Part shown: piece after piece, positions 26,536 through 36,295 of the stretch
How positions within the stretch are numbered: the stretch's first letter is position 1
Layout: each line of letters opens with the position of its first letter
Assembly (NCBI RefSeq): GCF_010731295.1
Contig: NZ_AP022579.1
Location: forward strand, 124,001-188,000
Source: Mycolicibacterium boenickei
GTDB taxonomy: Bacteria > Actinomycetota > Actinomycetes > Mycobacteriales > Mycobacteriaceae
Reading direction: 5' to 3'
Length of the DNA: 64,000 nucleotides
Translations under genes and position numbers: made by a program
Notes under the pieces: model-generated
Seen by the model: only the letters and a program-made list of their open reading frames with translations
The model's database searches: none
Told to the model about the DNA's origin: nothing

Positions 26536-28056
26536 TCAGGCCGAACTCATATTTTTGGCATGTCCGCCGGCGGCGTCGGGAGCAGCCTGGCCGGCCAGCG
26601 GTATACGCACGGTGAACACCGTTTCACCAGGCTTTGAGGCGACCGCCACAGTCCCCTGGTGCGCCTCGACGATCGACGCCACGATGGCCAGACCCAACCC
26701 GGTACTGCCCAATTCCCGCGACCGCGATTTATCGGCCCTGACAAATCTTCCGAATAGATTCGGCAACAATTCCGCATCTATTCCCGGCCCGTCATCGGTA
26801 ACCGTCAATTCCGCGAATTCATCACCCTCGGTAAGCGCAATGGTGACCGTCACACCGGGCGGCGTGTGAATGCGCGCATTCGTCAACAAATTGCTGACCA
26901 CTTGATGTAGCCGGGCCAAATCGCCCCGCACCCACAGCGGATCATCGGGCAGCTCGGCCACCCAGTGATGCTCGGGCGCGCCCACCGCCACGTCGTTGAC
27001 CGCGTCGACCACCAGATCGCTCAGGTCGATGTCGTCGGTTTCCAGGTCCTGGCCCTCACTCAACCGCGACAACAGCAGCAGGTCACTGACCAGCCCCGTC
27101 ATCCGGCGCGCCTCGGCCTCGATACGGGCCAGCGCGTACTCGGTGGTCGGCGGCAGGTTCGCACTGTCCTGCCGGGTGAGTTCGGCATACCCCTGGATCG
27201 CGGCCAGCGGAGTACGCAGCTCATGGCTGGCATCGGTGAGGAACTGCCGGGTGCGTCGATCGGAAGCGGCCAGCTCGGCCAGCGCACTGTCGACGTTGGC
27301 CAACAGCTGGTTGAGCGTCTCCCCGACGATGCCGACCTCGTTGTCCGGGTCGGTGTCCTTCTCGCGCACCCTGGCGGTGATGCGGTGATCGTCACCGTCC
27401 AACCGCAGCGTGGCCACCTTGGCCGCGGTGGCCGCCACCCGGCGCAACGGCCGCAGTGCGATCCGCACCACGGCGACGGTGCTCAAGGCGGTGGCGATCA
27501 GCGCGATGACGATCATCACCGCGACGGTCACCGTCTTGCGGGCGATCACCCGGTTCGCGCTCTCCAGCGACACCCCGGAGACCAGCACGTCACCGTTGCC
27601 CGCGGGCTGACTGGCCAGCCGGTACGCGCCGAGCACCGGAAGCTTCACCGTGTGCGGATGGTCGTCGGTCCACCGGTACTGGTCGAGTGCACGCGTCACC
27701 GCGACCGGCGCCGTACGCGGCTCACCGTCGGAGAACACCGCGGACTGGATCACCTCGCCGTCGTGCAAGACGGCGATCAGATTGCCGGGCGCCTGCCCGA
27801 CGAATGCCGTGAGCGCCTCGGCGTCGGCGGTGAGCTCGTGGCCGTCCTGGGCTTCACGCCATTTCTCGAACGAGTGGCTGAAGGCGGCCAACGACCGCGA
27901 CACCTCGGCATCGCTCATCGTCGACACGTAGGTGTGCAGGCTGTACACCGACAACGCCCCGACCGCGGCCAGCGCCACCGTGACGATGGCACTGACGCCC
28001 AGCACCAACTGCCGGCGCAACGACCGGGGCCACCACCACTTGGGTCTCGGCGGCAT
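26536..28056 (-). CDS. Sensor histidine kinase (TcrY/TrcS-like)
   Basis: A 506-residue kinase. It has a first membrane helix (about 18-40), an extracytoplasmic sensor of roughly 130 residues, a second helix (about 177-200), HAMP, then HisKA with DASHELRTPLAAIQGY (phospho-accepting His278), and HATPase with N-box NLLTNARIH, DDGPGID and GLGLAI. It sits 7 bases after the response regulator gene and is its cognate partner. The organisation resembles the TcrXY and TrcRS systems of M. tuberculosis; which of these is orthologous cannot be decided by eye. Confidence 0.93.
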   Translation of the reverse strand: MPPRPKWWWPRSLRRQLVLGVSAIVTVALAAVGALSVYSLHTYVSTMSDAEVSRSLAAFSHSFEKWREAQDGHELTADAEALTAFVGQAPGNLIAVLHDGEVIQSAVFSDGEPRTAPVAVTRALDQYRWTDDHPHTVKLPVLGAYRLASQPAGNGDVLVSGVSLESANRVIARKTVTVAVMIVIALIATALSTVAVVRIALRPLRRVAATAAKVATLRLDGDDHRITARVREKDTDPDNEVGIVGETLNQLLANVDSALAELAASDRRTRQFLTDASHELRTPLAAIQGYAELTRQDSANLPPTTEYALARIEAEARRMTGLVSDLLLLSRLSEGQDLETDDIDLSDLVVDAVNDVAVGAPEHHWVAELPDDPLWVRGDLARLHQVVSNLLTNARIHTPPGVTVTIALTEGDEFAELTVTDDGPGIDAELLPNLFGRFVRADKSRSRELGSTGLGLAIVASIVEAHQGTVAVASKPGETVFTVRIPLAGQAAPDAAGGHAKNMSSA

Positions 28057-28063
28057 CAGCTGG

Positions 28064-28837
28064 TCACGACGCGGGCCGCAGCATGTACCCCACGCCGCGC
28101 ACCGTGTGGATCATCGGCTCGCGGTCCGTGTCGACCTTCTTGCGCAGGTAGGAGATGTACAGATCGACGATGCTGGACTTGCCGCCGAAGCCGTAGTTCC
28201 ACACCCGGTCGAGGATCTCGGCCCGGCTCAGCGCCCGGCGCGGATTGCGCATCAGGTAGCGCAACAACTCGAACTCGGTGACGGTGAGGTTGATCGGCTC
28301 GCCGCCCCGGGTGACCTCGCGGCTGGCCCCGTCGAGCACCATGTCGCCGACCTTGAGGGTTTCGTCGGCCGGCGGGGTGGTGTGGCTCGACCTGCGCAGC
28401 AGCCCGCGCAGCCGGGCCACCAGCTCCTCGAGGCTGAACGGTTTGGTCATGTAGTCGTCGGCGCCCGCGGTCAGCCCGGACACCCGGTCCAGTACCGAGT
28501 CCCTCGCGGTCAGGAACAGCGTGGGCGTGTAGCCGTCGGCCTCCCGGACGCGCTGCAGAATCTGCAGGCCGTCGATATCGGGCAACATGATGTCCAAGAC
28601 CACCACATCCGGCTCGATCTCGTCGAACTTTGCTACCGCGTCGTGGCCGTTGTGCGCCACATCGACTTCCCAGCCCTCATAGTGCAGGGCCATCTTGACC
28701 AGGTTGGTCAGTGCCGGCTCATCATCGACCAGCAACACCCGGATAGCTGATCCGTCGGCGCGGTGGATCTTCGGCAACTGTCCGAGGATGGCCTGGCGGG
28801 GTTGCTGGGCACGGGGGGAAACGGACATCGTCGTCAT
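28064..28837 (-). CDS. OmpR-family response regulator (TcrX/TrcR-like)
   Basis: A 257-residue regulator. The receiver domain shows acidic DDE (38-40), phospho-acceptor Asp82 in VVLDIMLPD, Thr/Ala at FLTARD and Lys132 in MTKPF. The C-terminal winged helix has LTVTEFELLRYLMRNPRRALSR and the VDLYISYLRKKVD recognition region, ending HTVRGVGYMLR. It is the first gene of the pair with the histidine kinase. Tandem GGAGTTC repeats with 11-base spacing lie 36 bases before the start and may be its own binding site. Confidence 0.93.
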   Translation of the reverse strand: MTTMSVSPRAQQPRQAILGQLPKIHRADGSAIRVLLVDDEPALTNLVKMALHYEGWEVDVAHNGHDAVAKFDEIEPDVVVLDIMLPDIDGLQILQRVREADGYTPTLFLTARDSVLDRVSGLTAGADDYMTKPFSLEELVARLRGLLRRSSHTTPPADETLKVGDMVLDGASREVTRGGEPINLTVTEFELLRYLMRNPRRALSRAEILDRVWNYGFGGKSSIVDLYISYLRKKVDTDREPMIHTVRGVGYMLRPAS

Positions 28838-28872
28838 GTTTCCATTGTGCGGAGCGCACAGAGTGTTGTCAC

Positions 28873-28890
28873 GGAGTTCATATGGAGTTC
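28873..28890. promoter_or_regulatory. Tandem GGAGTTC repeats, candidate response-regulator site
   Basis: GGAGTTC occurs at 28873-28879 and 28884-28890, an 11-base period. OmpR-type regulators bind tandem half-sites about one helical turn apart. It lies 36 bases before the regulator gene. Confidence 0.45.
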
Positions 28891-28928
28891 TAAGGGAATG
28901 CTATTTCTATGAGTCCCCTATGACTTGT

Positions 28929-28942
28929 GTCACGTTCGTGAC
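28929..28942. promoter_or_regulatory. Perfect palindrome GTCACG-TT-CGTGAC
   Basis: Two 6-bp half-sites with a 2-base centre lie between the two divergent genes. It may be an operator; the regulator is unknown. Confidence 0.35.
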
Positions 28943-28998
28943 CATTGGTGATCTATCTCAAACCTGTTGCGATACATACTGTTTCAAACCATTAGGTG

Positions 28999-29028
28999 AA
29001 CAATTGGTGCCGCCCAAAGCCAATTGTT
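28999..29028. repeat. AT-rich 9-bp inverted repeat
   Basis: AACAATTGG (28999-29007) and CCAATTGTT (29020-29028) flank a 12-base loop. It is unusually AT-rich for this genome and lies about 290 bases before the SulP-carbonic anhydrase gene. It could be an operator or a hairpin. Confidence 0.4.
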
Positions 29029-29315
29029 GAATGATTTAGCCTGCGCACCAGGCATATTCGCTGGCCGCGATACTCCACCGAAACATTTGGGTTCTCTATG
29101 CATGGCCCAAACTTCCTTGCACCGGCTCACAGCGATAAATACGCTCGCCCACAGCAATTGGGTGTTGCCGAGCCACAACTGAGCCATAAGTCGACTTGTG
29201 TCGCACTGTGCTCCAACACCTTTCGAAGTTGTTTACCGACAACGGCGTCAATAACTTTGGGCGGACTCGCAACGAGGCGGGTCCGCGCATCACCGATTCC
29301 AAACGGAGGCGAGCC

Positions 29316-31481
29316 ATGCAGCAAACCACCCAACTAGCGGAACGGGCCAGATCGGTCCTGAGATACGACCTGCCCGCCTCACTGGTGGTGTTCCTGGTCG
29401 CCCTGCCGTTGTCGCTGGGTATCGCCGTGGCGTCGGGCGCCCCGGTGCTTGCCGGCATCATCGCCGCCATCGTCGGCGGCATCGTCGCGGGCGCCCTGGG
29501 CGGATCGCCGCTTCAGGTCAGCGGGCCCGCGGCCGGGCTGACCGTGATCGTCGCCGGCCTGATATCGGAGTTCGGCTGGGCCGTCACCTGCGCCATCACG
29601 GTCTGCGCGGGCGTGCTGCAGGTGCTGTTCGGGCTGAGCCGGGTGGCCCGTGCCGCGCTGGCCATCTCCCCCGTCGTCGTGCACGCGATGCTGGCCGGTA
29701 TCGGCATCACGATCGCGCTGCAGCAGATCCACGTGCTGCTCGGCGGTAGCTCCAACAGCTCGGCCTGGGCCAACGTCGCCGAACTACCGGGTCAGCTGAT
29801 CAACGCCCACGGCCACGGCGTCATCCTTGGCGCGCTGGTGATCGCCATCCTGGTGGGATGGCGCTGGGCGCCTGCAGCCCTGAAGAAGGTGCCCGGGCCC
29901 CTGGTGGCCATCGTCGGCGTCACCGCACTCTCGCTGCTTGCACCGTTCGGCGACGTCACCCGCATCCAGATCAACGGCTCGCTGCTGGACGCGCTGGCGC
30001 TACCCAGCCTGCCCGAGGGCAACTGGGGTGCGTTCGCCACCGGCGTGCTGACCGTGGCACTGATCGCCAGCGTCGAGAGCCTGCTGTCGGCGGTGTCGGT
30101 GGACCGGATGCACACCGGCCCGCGCACCAACTTCGACCGCGAGATGATCGGCCAGGGCACGGCCAACATGGTTTCGGGCGCCATCGGCGGTCTGCCCGTC
30201 ACCGGCGTCATCGTGCGCAGCTCTACCAACGTGGCCGCCGGCGCCCGCACCCGGGCGGCCGCGATCATGCACGGTGTGTGGATCCTGGTCTTCGCTGTGC
30301 CGTTCGCCGGCCTGGCTCAGATGATCCCGACCGCCGCCCTGGCCGGCCTGCTGATCGTCATCGGTTGCCAGCTGGTCAAGCGTGCACACATCGAAACCGC
30401 CCGGCGGACAGGTGATCTCGCGGTGTACGCGGTGACCGTCGTCGGCGTGGTGTTCCTCAACCTGCTCGAAGGCGTGCTGATCGGCCTGGCCCTGGCGGTC
30501 GCCCTGACCGTCTGGCGGGTGGTGCGGACCAACATCGACGCCGAGCCCACCGGCGAGGACACCTGGCGCGTCGCCATCGAGGGCTCCTGCACGTTCCTGT
30601 CCCTGCCGACCCTGACCAGTGCGCTGGCACGCGTGCCGTCCGGCACGGCCGTGACCGTCGAGCTGTCGGTCGACTTCATCGATCATGCCGCCCACGAGAC
30701 CATCGAAGAGTGGCAGCGCCAGCACGTGGCCACCGGTGGGACGGTCGAAATCCACGACGTCGGCGCGGTCGAGATGGGCAGCGCCGTCACCGGTCCGCCG
30801 ATGCGTGGCTTCACACCGTTCGACAAGCGCTCCGGCGTGGTGCCGTGGAGTTCCTGGCAGGGCGAGGAGTCGGCTTCGGTGTTGCACGGCCTGGCCGCCT
30901 ACCACCGCCGCACCGCCCCGGTGCTGCGCCCGCACATGCAGGACCTGGTGCATGCCCAGCGGCCCGAGACGCTGTTCCTGACGTGCGCCGATTCGCGGGT
31001 GGTGCCCAACGTCATCACCAGCAGCGGTCCGGGCGACCTGTTCACGGTGCGCAACGTCGGCAACATGGTGCCCGCGGGCCAGGCCGACGCCTCGATCGAA
31101 GCGGCCATCGCGTTCGCCGTCGACAAGCTCAACGTCTCCTCGATCGTGGTGTGCGGACACTCCAGCTGCGGCGCGATGACCGCGATGCTGGGCAAGACCG
31201 ACGCGGGCGACAAGCACCTGGAATCCTGGCTGGCGCACGGCAATCCGTCCATCGCGGCCTTCGATGACGGTAACCACCCGGTGGCGCTCTCAGCCGCCGA
31301 GGCGGGCTTCGGCAAGGTCGATCAGCTGTCGATGGTCAACATCGCCGTACAGGTGCAGACCCTGCAGTCACACCCGGTGGCGCGGCGGGTCAACGTGATC
31401 GGCCTGTTCTACGACATCGCCAGCGCCGGCGTGCTGCGGGTGACGCCCACGCACGTCGAAACCCTCGCCGACGCCGCGTAA
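29316..31481 (+). CDS. SulP anion transporter fused to beta-carbonic anhydrase
   Basis: A 721-residue fusion. Residues about 15-405 form a SulP/SLC26 transporter with about ten or more membrane segments and the PAAGLTVIVAG and VESLLSAVSVDRM segments. Residues about 415-500 form a STAS-like domain. Residues about 510-721 form a beta-carbonic anhydrase: zinc ligands Cys557 (CADSR), His615 and Cys618 (GHSSCG), with the Asp559-Arg561 dyad. It matches the Rv3273-type proteins. The likely role is bicarbonate import coupled to CO2/bicarbonate conversion at the membrane. ACGGAGG lies 6 bases before the ATG at 29316, which makes this the preferred start. Confidence 0.94.
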   Translation: MQQTTQLAERARSVLRYDLPASLVVFLVALPLSLGIAVASGAPVLAGIIAAIVGGIVAGALGGSPLQVSGPAAGLTVIVAGLISEFGWAVTCAITVCAGVLQVLFGLSRVARAALAISPVVVHAMLAGIGITIALQQIHVLLGGSSNSSAWANVAELPGQLINAHGHGVILGALVIAILVGWRWAPAALKKVPGPLVAIVGVTALSLLAPFGDVTRIQINGSLLDALALPSLPEGNWGAFATGVLTVALIASVESLLSAVSVDRMHTGPRTNFDREMIGQGTANMVSGAIGGLPVTGVIVRSSTNVAAGARTRAAAIMHGVWILVFAVPFAGLAQMIPTAALAGLLIVIGCQLVKRAHIETARRTGDLAVYAVTVVGVVFLNLLEGVLIGLALAVALTVWRVVRTNIDAEPTGEDTWRVAIEGSCTFLSLPTLTSALARVPSGTAVTVELSVDFIDHAAHETIEEWQRQHVATGGTVEIHDVGAVEMGSAVTGPPMRGFTPFDKRSGVVPWSSWQGEESASVLHGLAAYHRRTAPVLRPHMQDLVHAQRPETLFLTCADSRVVPNVITSSGPGDLFTVRNVGNMVPAGQADASIEAAIAFAVDKLNVSSIVVCGHSSCGAMTAMLGKTDAGDKHLESWLAHGNPSIAAFDDGNHPVALSAAEAGFGKVDQLSMVNIAVQVQTLQSHPVARRVNVIGLFYDIASAGVLRVTPTHVETLADAA

Positions 31482-31513
31482 GGGTTCCGCCCGACTGCGA
31501 GGTACCCCAGCAG

Positions 31514-31582
31514 CACCGCGAGCGTGCGTGTCTGCTGCCCGACACACCGTGTTTGGGCAGCAGTTCACGCACGCTCGCGGTG
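31514..31582. repeat. REP-like palindromic repeat, copy 2 (long perfect hairpin)
   Basis: CACCGCGAGCGTGCGTG (31514-31530) pairs perfectly with 31566-31582. An inner 9-bp stem (CTGCTGCCC with GGGCAGCAG) extends it and the loop is 14 bases. TTTT follows at 31583, so it may terminate the SulP gene; it lies between convergent genes. Confidence 0.85.
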
Positions 31583-31630
31583 TTTTGTCATGCCCTTGTT
31601 GATCACGCGCCCGACCGGGTTCCGGATTCG

Positions 31631-31696
31631 GGCGTCTCTCTGGGTGACGTGTCGTCGGCAACTTCGTCAAAGTTTTTGACGATCCTGGCGGGCACC
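31631..31696 (-). repeat. TCGTCAAA/TTTGACGA repeat element, copy A
   Basis: On the minus strand it holds TCGTCAAA...TTTGACGA half-sites around 31664-31682 with a 3-base centre. The downstream flank includes GTCACCCAGAGAGACGCC, which is identical at 35504-35521. The upstream flank GCCAGGATCGTCAAA matches 35555-35569. Confidence 0.75.
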
Positions 31697-31759
31697 TTGA
31701 CCCGGCAGAGCATCCCGAACCGATCTCGGCGCCCCCGCGGCCGGGCGAAGCGAGGAAGG

Positions 31760-32647
<888 letters not shown>

Positions 32648-32709
32648 CTAGGCAACTACTCGGCAACCATCGCTGATTAAACGCTCAGTTACCGCTCGTG
32701 GTTCCGGAT

Positions 32710-33717
32710 TCAGCCGTGACGGTTCACCGTGTAGTCCACGAGTGTGGCCAGCGCGTCGCGCCCGGGCCCGGCCGGAAGGCCTGCCAGTTCGGTGCGGGCC
32801 TGAGCCGCGTACTCGGCCACCGTCTCCTTGGCGCGCGCCATCCCGCTCGATCGCCGCAGCAGGGTCAGCGCCTCGGCGACGTCCTCGTCCCGCTCGACCG
32901 GGCCGGCCAGCAATTCGCGCAGCCGGTCGGAATCGGGACCCGACTCGCGCAGGGCGTACAGCACCGGCAGGGTGTGCACACCCTCGCGCAGGTCAGTGCC
33001 CGGGACCTTGCCCGATTCATCGGGATCGCTGTCGATGTCGATGATGTCGTCGGAGATCTGGAACGCGGTGCCCACAATGCCGCCCAGCCGGTGCAGCCGG
33101 TCGATCTGATCGGCGTCGGCACCCGAGAACGTCGCGCCGAACCGTCCGGAGGCGGCGATCAGGCACGCGGTCTTCTCGTAGACGACCTTGAGGTAGTGAT
33201 CGACGGAGTCGACATGCTCGGCCGCACCGCGAGTCTCGCGCATCTGGCCGGTCACCAGTTGCGCGAATGTGTCAGCAATCACACGCACCGCGTCGGGGCC
33301 GAGCAGTGAAACCAGCCGTGATGCCGTGGCGAAAAGGTAGTCGCCGGCCAGGATCGCGATGTTGTTGCCCCACCGGGCGTTGGCACTGGGTGCCCCGCGC
33401 CGCATCTGGGCTTCGTCCATCACGTCGTCGTGATACAGCGTGGCCAGGTGCACCAGCTCGATGACCGCACCGGCGATGGCGACCTCAGGATCGTCGGGCC
33501 GGGGGCCCAGCGACGCCGAGAGCACGGTGAACAGCGGGCGGAACCGTTTCCCGCCGGCCTGGAACAGATGCTGGACGGCCTCGGCCATGAGCTCGTCGGC
33601 TTTGCCCAGCTCGTCAGACATCAGTTGTTCGATCCTGGCGACGCTGTCCCGGACGTCGGCGGCGAACGCCGCGTCCCCGAAATCAACGCCTGCCACCACA
33701 GTCGCTGGTGTCCTCAT
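32710..33717 (-). CDS. grcC1: Polyprenyl diphosphate synthase (heptaprenyl-type, GrcC1)
   Basis: A 335-residue trans-prenyltransferase. The first aspartate-rich motif is DDVMD (97-101) and the second is DDIID (223-227). GGKRFRP (55-61) and the FQ pair before the second motif are also present. It elongates prenyl diphosphates to make the side chain for menaquinone. It corresponds to Rv0562. It is divergent from menJ with only 21 bases between the start codons, so their promoters overlap or are partly within the coding sequences. Confidence 0.94.
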   Translation of the reverse strand: MRTPATVVAGVDFGDAAFAADVRDSVARIEQLMSDELGKADELMAEAVQHLFQAGGKRFRPLFTVLSASLGPRPDDPEVAIAGAVIELVHLATLYHDDVMDEAQMRRGAPSANARWGNNIAILAGDYLFATASRLVSLLGPDAVRVIADTFAQLVTGQMRETRGAAEHVDSVDHYLKVVYEKTACLIAASGRFGATFSGADADQIDRLHRLGGIVGTAFQISDDIIDIDSDPDESGKVPGTDLREGVHTLPVLYALRESGPDSDRLRELLAGPVERDEDVAEALTLLRRSSGMARAKETVAEYAAQARTELAGLPAGPGRDALATLVDYTVNRHG

Positions 33718-33738
33718 TCGTCCAACATACTGGGAGCA

Positions 33739-34959
33739 ATGGATATCAAGTCAGACGTGGTCGTCGTCGGCGCCGGACCGGCCGGGTCGGCGGCCGCCGC
33801 ATGGGCAGCTCGAGCCGGTCGTGACGTGCTCGTGGTCGACGCGGCGCAGTTCCCCCGGGACAAGTCCTGCGGCGACGGACTGACGCCGCGCGCCGTTGCC
33901 GAACTCGAACGGCTCGGCATGGGCGCATGGCTCGACACCCGGATCCGGCACCACGGCCTGAGGATGTCGGGGTTCGGCGCCGACGTCGAGGTGCCGTGGC
34001 CCGGGCCGTCTTTCCCGTCCACCGGAAGTGCGGTCCCGCGCACCGAACTCGACGACCGGATCCGCTCGGTCGCCGCCGACGACGGTGCCAAGATGCGCTT
34101 GGGCACCAAAGTGGTTGGGGTAAACCATGACTCACGTGGACGGGTCGAATCCGTCCAGCTCGACGACGGCGCCACGATCGGCTGTAACCACCTGATCGTG
34201 GCGGACGGGGCCCGCTCCACCCTGGGCCGCGTGCTGGGCCGCACGTGGCACAAGGAAACCGTCTACGGCACCGCCATCCGCGGCTATATCGCCACGCCGC
34301 GCGCCAACGAGCCGTGGATCACCTCGCATCTGGAGCTGCGCTCCCCCGAAGGTCAGGTGCTGCCCGGCTACGGCTGGATCTTCCCGTTGGGCAACGGTGA
34401 GGTGAACATCGGGGTGGGCGCCCTGGCGACGGCCAAACGTCCCGCCCACGCCGCTCTGCGGCCGCTGCTGTCGTACTACACCCAGCTGCGTCGCGAGGAG
34501 TGGGGATTCTCCGGGGAGCCGCGGGCTGCTCTGTCGGCGCTGTTGCCGATGGGCGGCGCGGTGTCCGGCGTGGCCGGGCCCAACTGGATGCTGGTCGGCG
34601 ACGCGGCGGCCTGCATCAACCCGCTCAACGGCGAGGGCATCGACTACGGGCTGGAAACCGGCCGGTTGGCTGCCGAGATGGTGGGGTCCGGCGACTATTC
34701 GCACGCCTGGCCCGCGCTGCTGCGCGACCATTACGCCCAGGGCTTCTCCATTGCCCGGCGGCTGGCGATACTGCTCACCCTGCCGCGCTTCCTGCCTGCC
34801 ACCGGCCCCGTCGCGGTCCGCTCGTCGTTCCTGATGCACATCGCCGTGCGGGTGATGGGCAACCTGGTCACCGAAGAGGACGACGACTGGGTCGCCCGAG
34901 TATGGCGGGGTGCGGGCCTGGCTTCGCGCCGACTGGATCAGCGCAAGCCGTTCAGTTGA
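33739..34959 (+). CDS. menJ: Menaquinone reductase MenJ
   Basis: A 406-residue FAD enzyme of the geranylgeranyl-reductase family. The dinucleotide motif VVVGAGPAGSAAA is at 8-20. The family motif SCGDGLTPRAV and the second FAD motif LVGDAAACINPLNGEGIDYGLETG are present. In M. tuberculosis MenJ (Rv0561c) hydrogenates the beta-isoprene unit of menaquinone, giving MK-9(II-H2). TGGGAG precedes the ATG at 33739. It corresponds to the backbone gene and is divergent from grcC1. Confidence 0.95.
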   Translation: MDIKSDVVVVGAGPAGSAAAAWAARAGRDVLVVDAAQFPRDKSCGDGLTPRAVAELERLGMGAWLDTRIRHHGLRMSGFGADVEVPWPGPSFPSTGSAVPRTELDDRIRSVAADDGAKMRLGTKVVGVNHDSRGRVESVQLDDGATIGCNHLIVADGARSTLGRVLGRTWHKETVYGTAIRGYIATPRANEPWITSHLELRSPEGQVLPGYGWIFPLGNGEVNIGVGALATAKRPAHAALRPLLSYYTQLRREEWGFSGEPRAALSALLPMGGAVSGVAGPNWMLVGDAAACINPLNGEGIDYGLETGRLAAEMVGSGDYSHAWPALLRDHYAQGFSIARRLAILLTLPRFLPATGPVAVRSSFLMHIAVRVMGNLVTEEDDDWVARVWRGAGLASRRLDQRKPFS

Positions 34960-35443
34960 TCGGCGGGCGGTTGAGCATCCAGATCCGGGTGGACAGCGCC
35001 GTGGCGAAGCCACACCACAGCGGATAGGGCGCCAGCACCGCCCCTGCCGCGCCCTGGGCCGCTACCGCGCGACGGGTCAGGTCGGCGCTGCTCGCGGTCA
35101 GCGCCGCGGCGGTGACGGCCGCGGCACCGAGTTGGCGGCGGGAGAAGAACACCCACGACCACGCGGCGTTGACGGCCAGGTTGACGCTCAGCGCCGCCGT
35201 ATAGGCACGGGCCTCGTCCTGGCAGCCGTCGGTGCGCAGCCGGTCGATGGTGCGGGCCGAGACCACCGCGATGCCGGCGTACAGGATCGGCCAGACAACC
35301 GGAAAAGCTTGTCGCGGAGGCTGAAACGACGGCTTGCGCAAGGACTCGTACCAGTTGGACTGCGCGGGCCGGCTGGCCAGCCCGCCGACGAGCGCGGTGG
35401 TCAATGCCGCAGTGGCCGTCTTGGCCAGGGTGATCGGTCGCAT
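34952..35443 (-). CDS. TspO/MBR family protein
   Basis: A 163-residue protein with five predicted membrane segments. The family hallmark WYESLRKPSFQPPRQAFPVVWPILY (Trp-Tyr-Pro-Pro pattern) starts at about residue 31, and AAWSWVFF matches the helix-4 motif. TspO proteins bind tetrapyrroles and cholesterol-like ligands. It is convergent with menJ and overlaps its 3' end by 8 bases. Confidence 0.9.
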   Translation of the reverse strand: MRPITLAKTATAALTTALVGGLASRPAQSNWYESLRKPSFQPPRQAFPVVWPILYAGIAVVSARTIDRLRTDGCQDEARAYTAALSVNLAVNAAWSWVFFSRRQLGAAAVTAAALTASSADLTRRAVAAQGAAGAVLAPYPLWCGFATALSTRIWMLNRPPIN

Positions 35444-35470
35444 GGGCCACTAAATACCCGAATGGTCCTG

Positions 35471-35521
35471 CGTCAAAAAGTTTGACGAAGTTCCACAGGA
35501 CATGTCACCCAGAGAGACGCC
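35471..35521 (+). repeat. TCGTCAAA/TTTGACGA repeat element, copy B1
   Basis: It holds CGTCAAA-AAG-TTTGACG (35471-35487) and then a flank that ends in GTCACCCAGAGAGACGCC, identical in copy A near 31631-31648 on the other strand. Confidence 0.7.
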
Positions 35522-35547
35522 AGGGGCCGGCCGCTCTCTCGGGTCAT

Positions 35548-35582
35548 GGTGTCCGCCAGGATCGTCAAATATTTTGACGATC
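35548..35582 (+). promoter_or_regulatory. Palindrome before the small HTH gene (element copy B2)
   Basis: The perfect half-sites ATCGTCAAA (35561-35569) and TTTGACGAT (35573-35581) have a 3-base TAT centre. The upstream flank matches copy A. It lies 42 bases before the ATG of the HTH protein, a plausible autoregulatory operator. Confidence 0.6.
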
Positions 35583-35623
35583 GCCCAGGCGAAGATGTCC
35601 CCACCGGTCGGCATACTCCGGAC

Positions 35624-35950
35624 ATGGGAGCCAAGAGCGAGCCGTGGTGGGCGAACGACCCTGAGCTGAAGGAGTTCTTCCGACGCTCGCAAGAGCAACT
35701 GGAGCGGGAGATCGCCGCGCACGAACCCATTGCGTCCGATGACCCACCGGAGCCCCTGTGGGACCTCTCGATCGGGACACGGGTTCACGCGCTGGGGCTC
35801 GCACGGGACGATCTCGCCCGGGCCCAGGCCCGCTATGAACAGGCGATCCTCGCCGGTCGTCAAGCCGGTTTGTCATGGGCACAGATCGGCAGAGTCCTCG
35901 GGGTGTCAAAGCAGCGGCTGCACAGCCGGTTCCGCGGCTATTCGGCCTAG
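35624..35950 (+). CDS. Small helix-turn-helix protein
   Basis: A 108-residue protein from the ATG at 35624. The N-terminal half is acidic and Pro-rich. The C-terminal 45 residues (DDLARAQARYEQAILAGRQ, then GLSWAQIGRVLGVSKQRLHSR) form a clear helix-turn-helix with SWAQIGRVLGVSKQ as the turn and recognition part. Small actinobacterial proteins of this type are common and mostly uncharacterised. A perfect palindrome lies just upstream. It is convergent with ppnP, two bases apart. Confidence 0.8.
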   Translation: MGAKSEPWWANDPELKEFFRRSQEQLEREIAAHEPIASDDPPEPLWDLSIGTRVHALGLARDDLARAQARYEQAILAGRQAGLSWAQIGRVLGVSKQRLHSRFRGYSA

Positions 35951-35952
35951 CC

Positions 35953-36234
35953 TCAGCGGTACTCGCACAGATAGGCGGTCTCGGTCTCGACGCGCACCTG
36001 GAACTTGCTGTCGGCGGGCACGGTGAATTGTGTTCCGGCCGCGAAGGTTTCCCACTCGTCGCGGCCGGGCAGCTTGACCGTGAGCGCACCGGAGACCACC
36101 TGCATGATCTCGAGCTGGGAGGTGCCGAACTCGTACTCGCCGACGGCCATGACGCCCACGGTCGCATTCCCGTCCGGCGTCGTGAAGCCGATCGAGGCGA
36201 CGTCGCCACCGAAGTACTCGTTGACCTTGAACAA
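35953..36234 (-). CDS. ppnP: Pyrimidine/purine nucleoside phosphorylase PpnP (YaiE family)
   Basis: A 93-residue cupin protein, the usual length of the PpnP (DUF1255) family. The family pattern [34 protein letters not shown] and [28 protein letters not shown] is present from end to end. PpnP splits nucleosides into base and ribose 1-phosphate with phosphate. It is a single-gene unit between the HTH gene and the CobW-type GTPase. Confidence 0.94.
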   Translation of the reverse strand: MFKVNEYFGGDVASIGFTTPDGNATVGVMAVGEYEFGTSQLEIMQVVSGALTVKLPGRDEWETFAAGTQFTVPADSKFQVRVETETAYLCEYR

Positions 36235-36295
36235 TGCGGCTCCTTGAAGTCGGGTGAGCGGTCAGGATACCGGGGCGAATCCGCGCCCTATTCGG

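Larger units (their letters stand above)
28838..29315. other. Intergenic region between response regulator and SulP-carbonic anhydrase gene
   Basis: About 480 bases that are visibly less GC-rich than the flanking genes. No credible gene was found. It contains tandem repeats (28873-28890), a perfect palindrome (28929-28942) and a 9-bp inverted repeat (28999-29028), and must carry promoters in both directions. Confidence 0.6.

Noticed and set aside
30000..31277. 425-residue minus-strand open frame
   Set aside because: It is antisense to the SulP-carbonic anhydrase fusion, whose zinc ligands and transporter motifs are intact.
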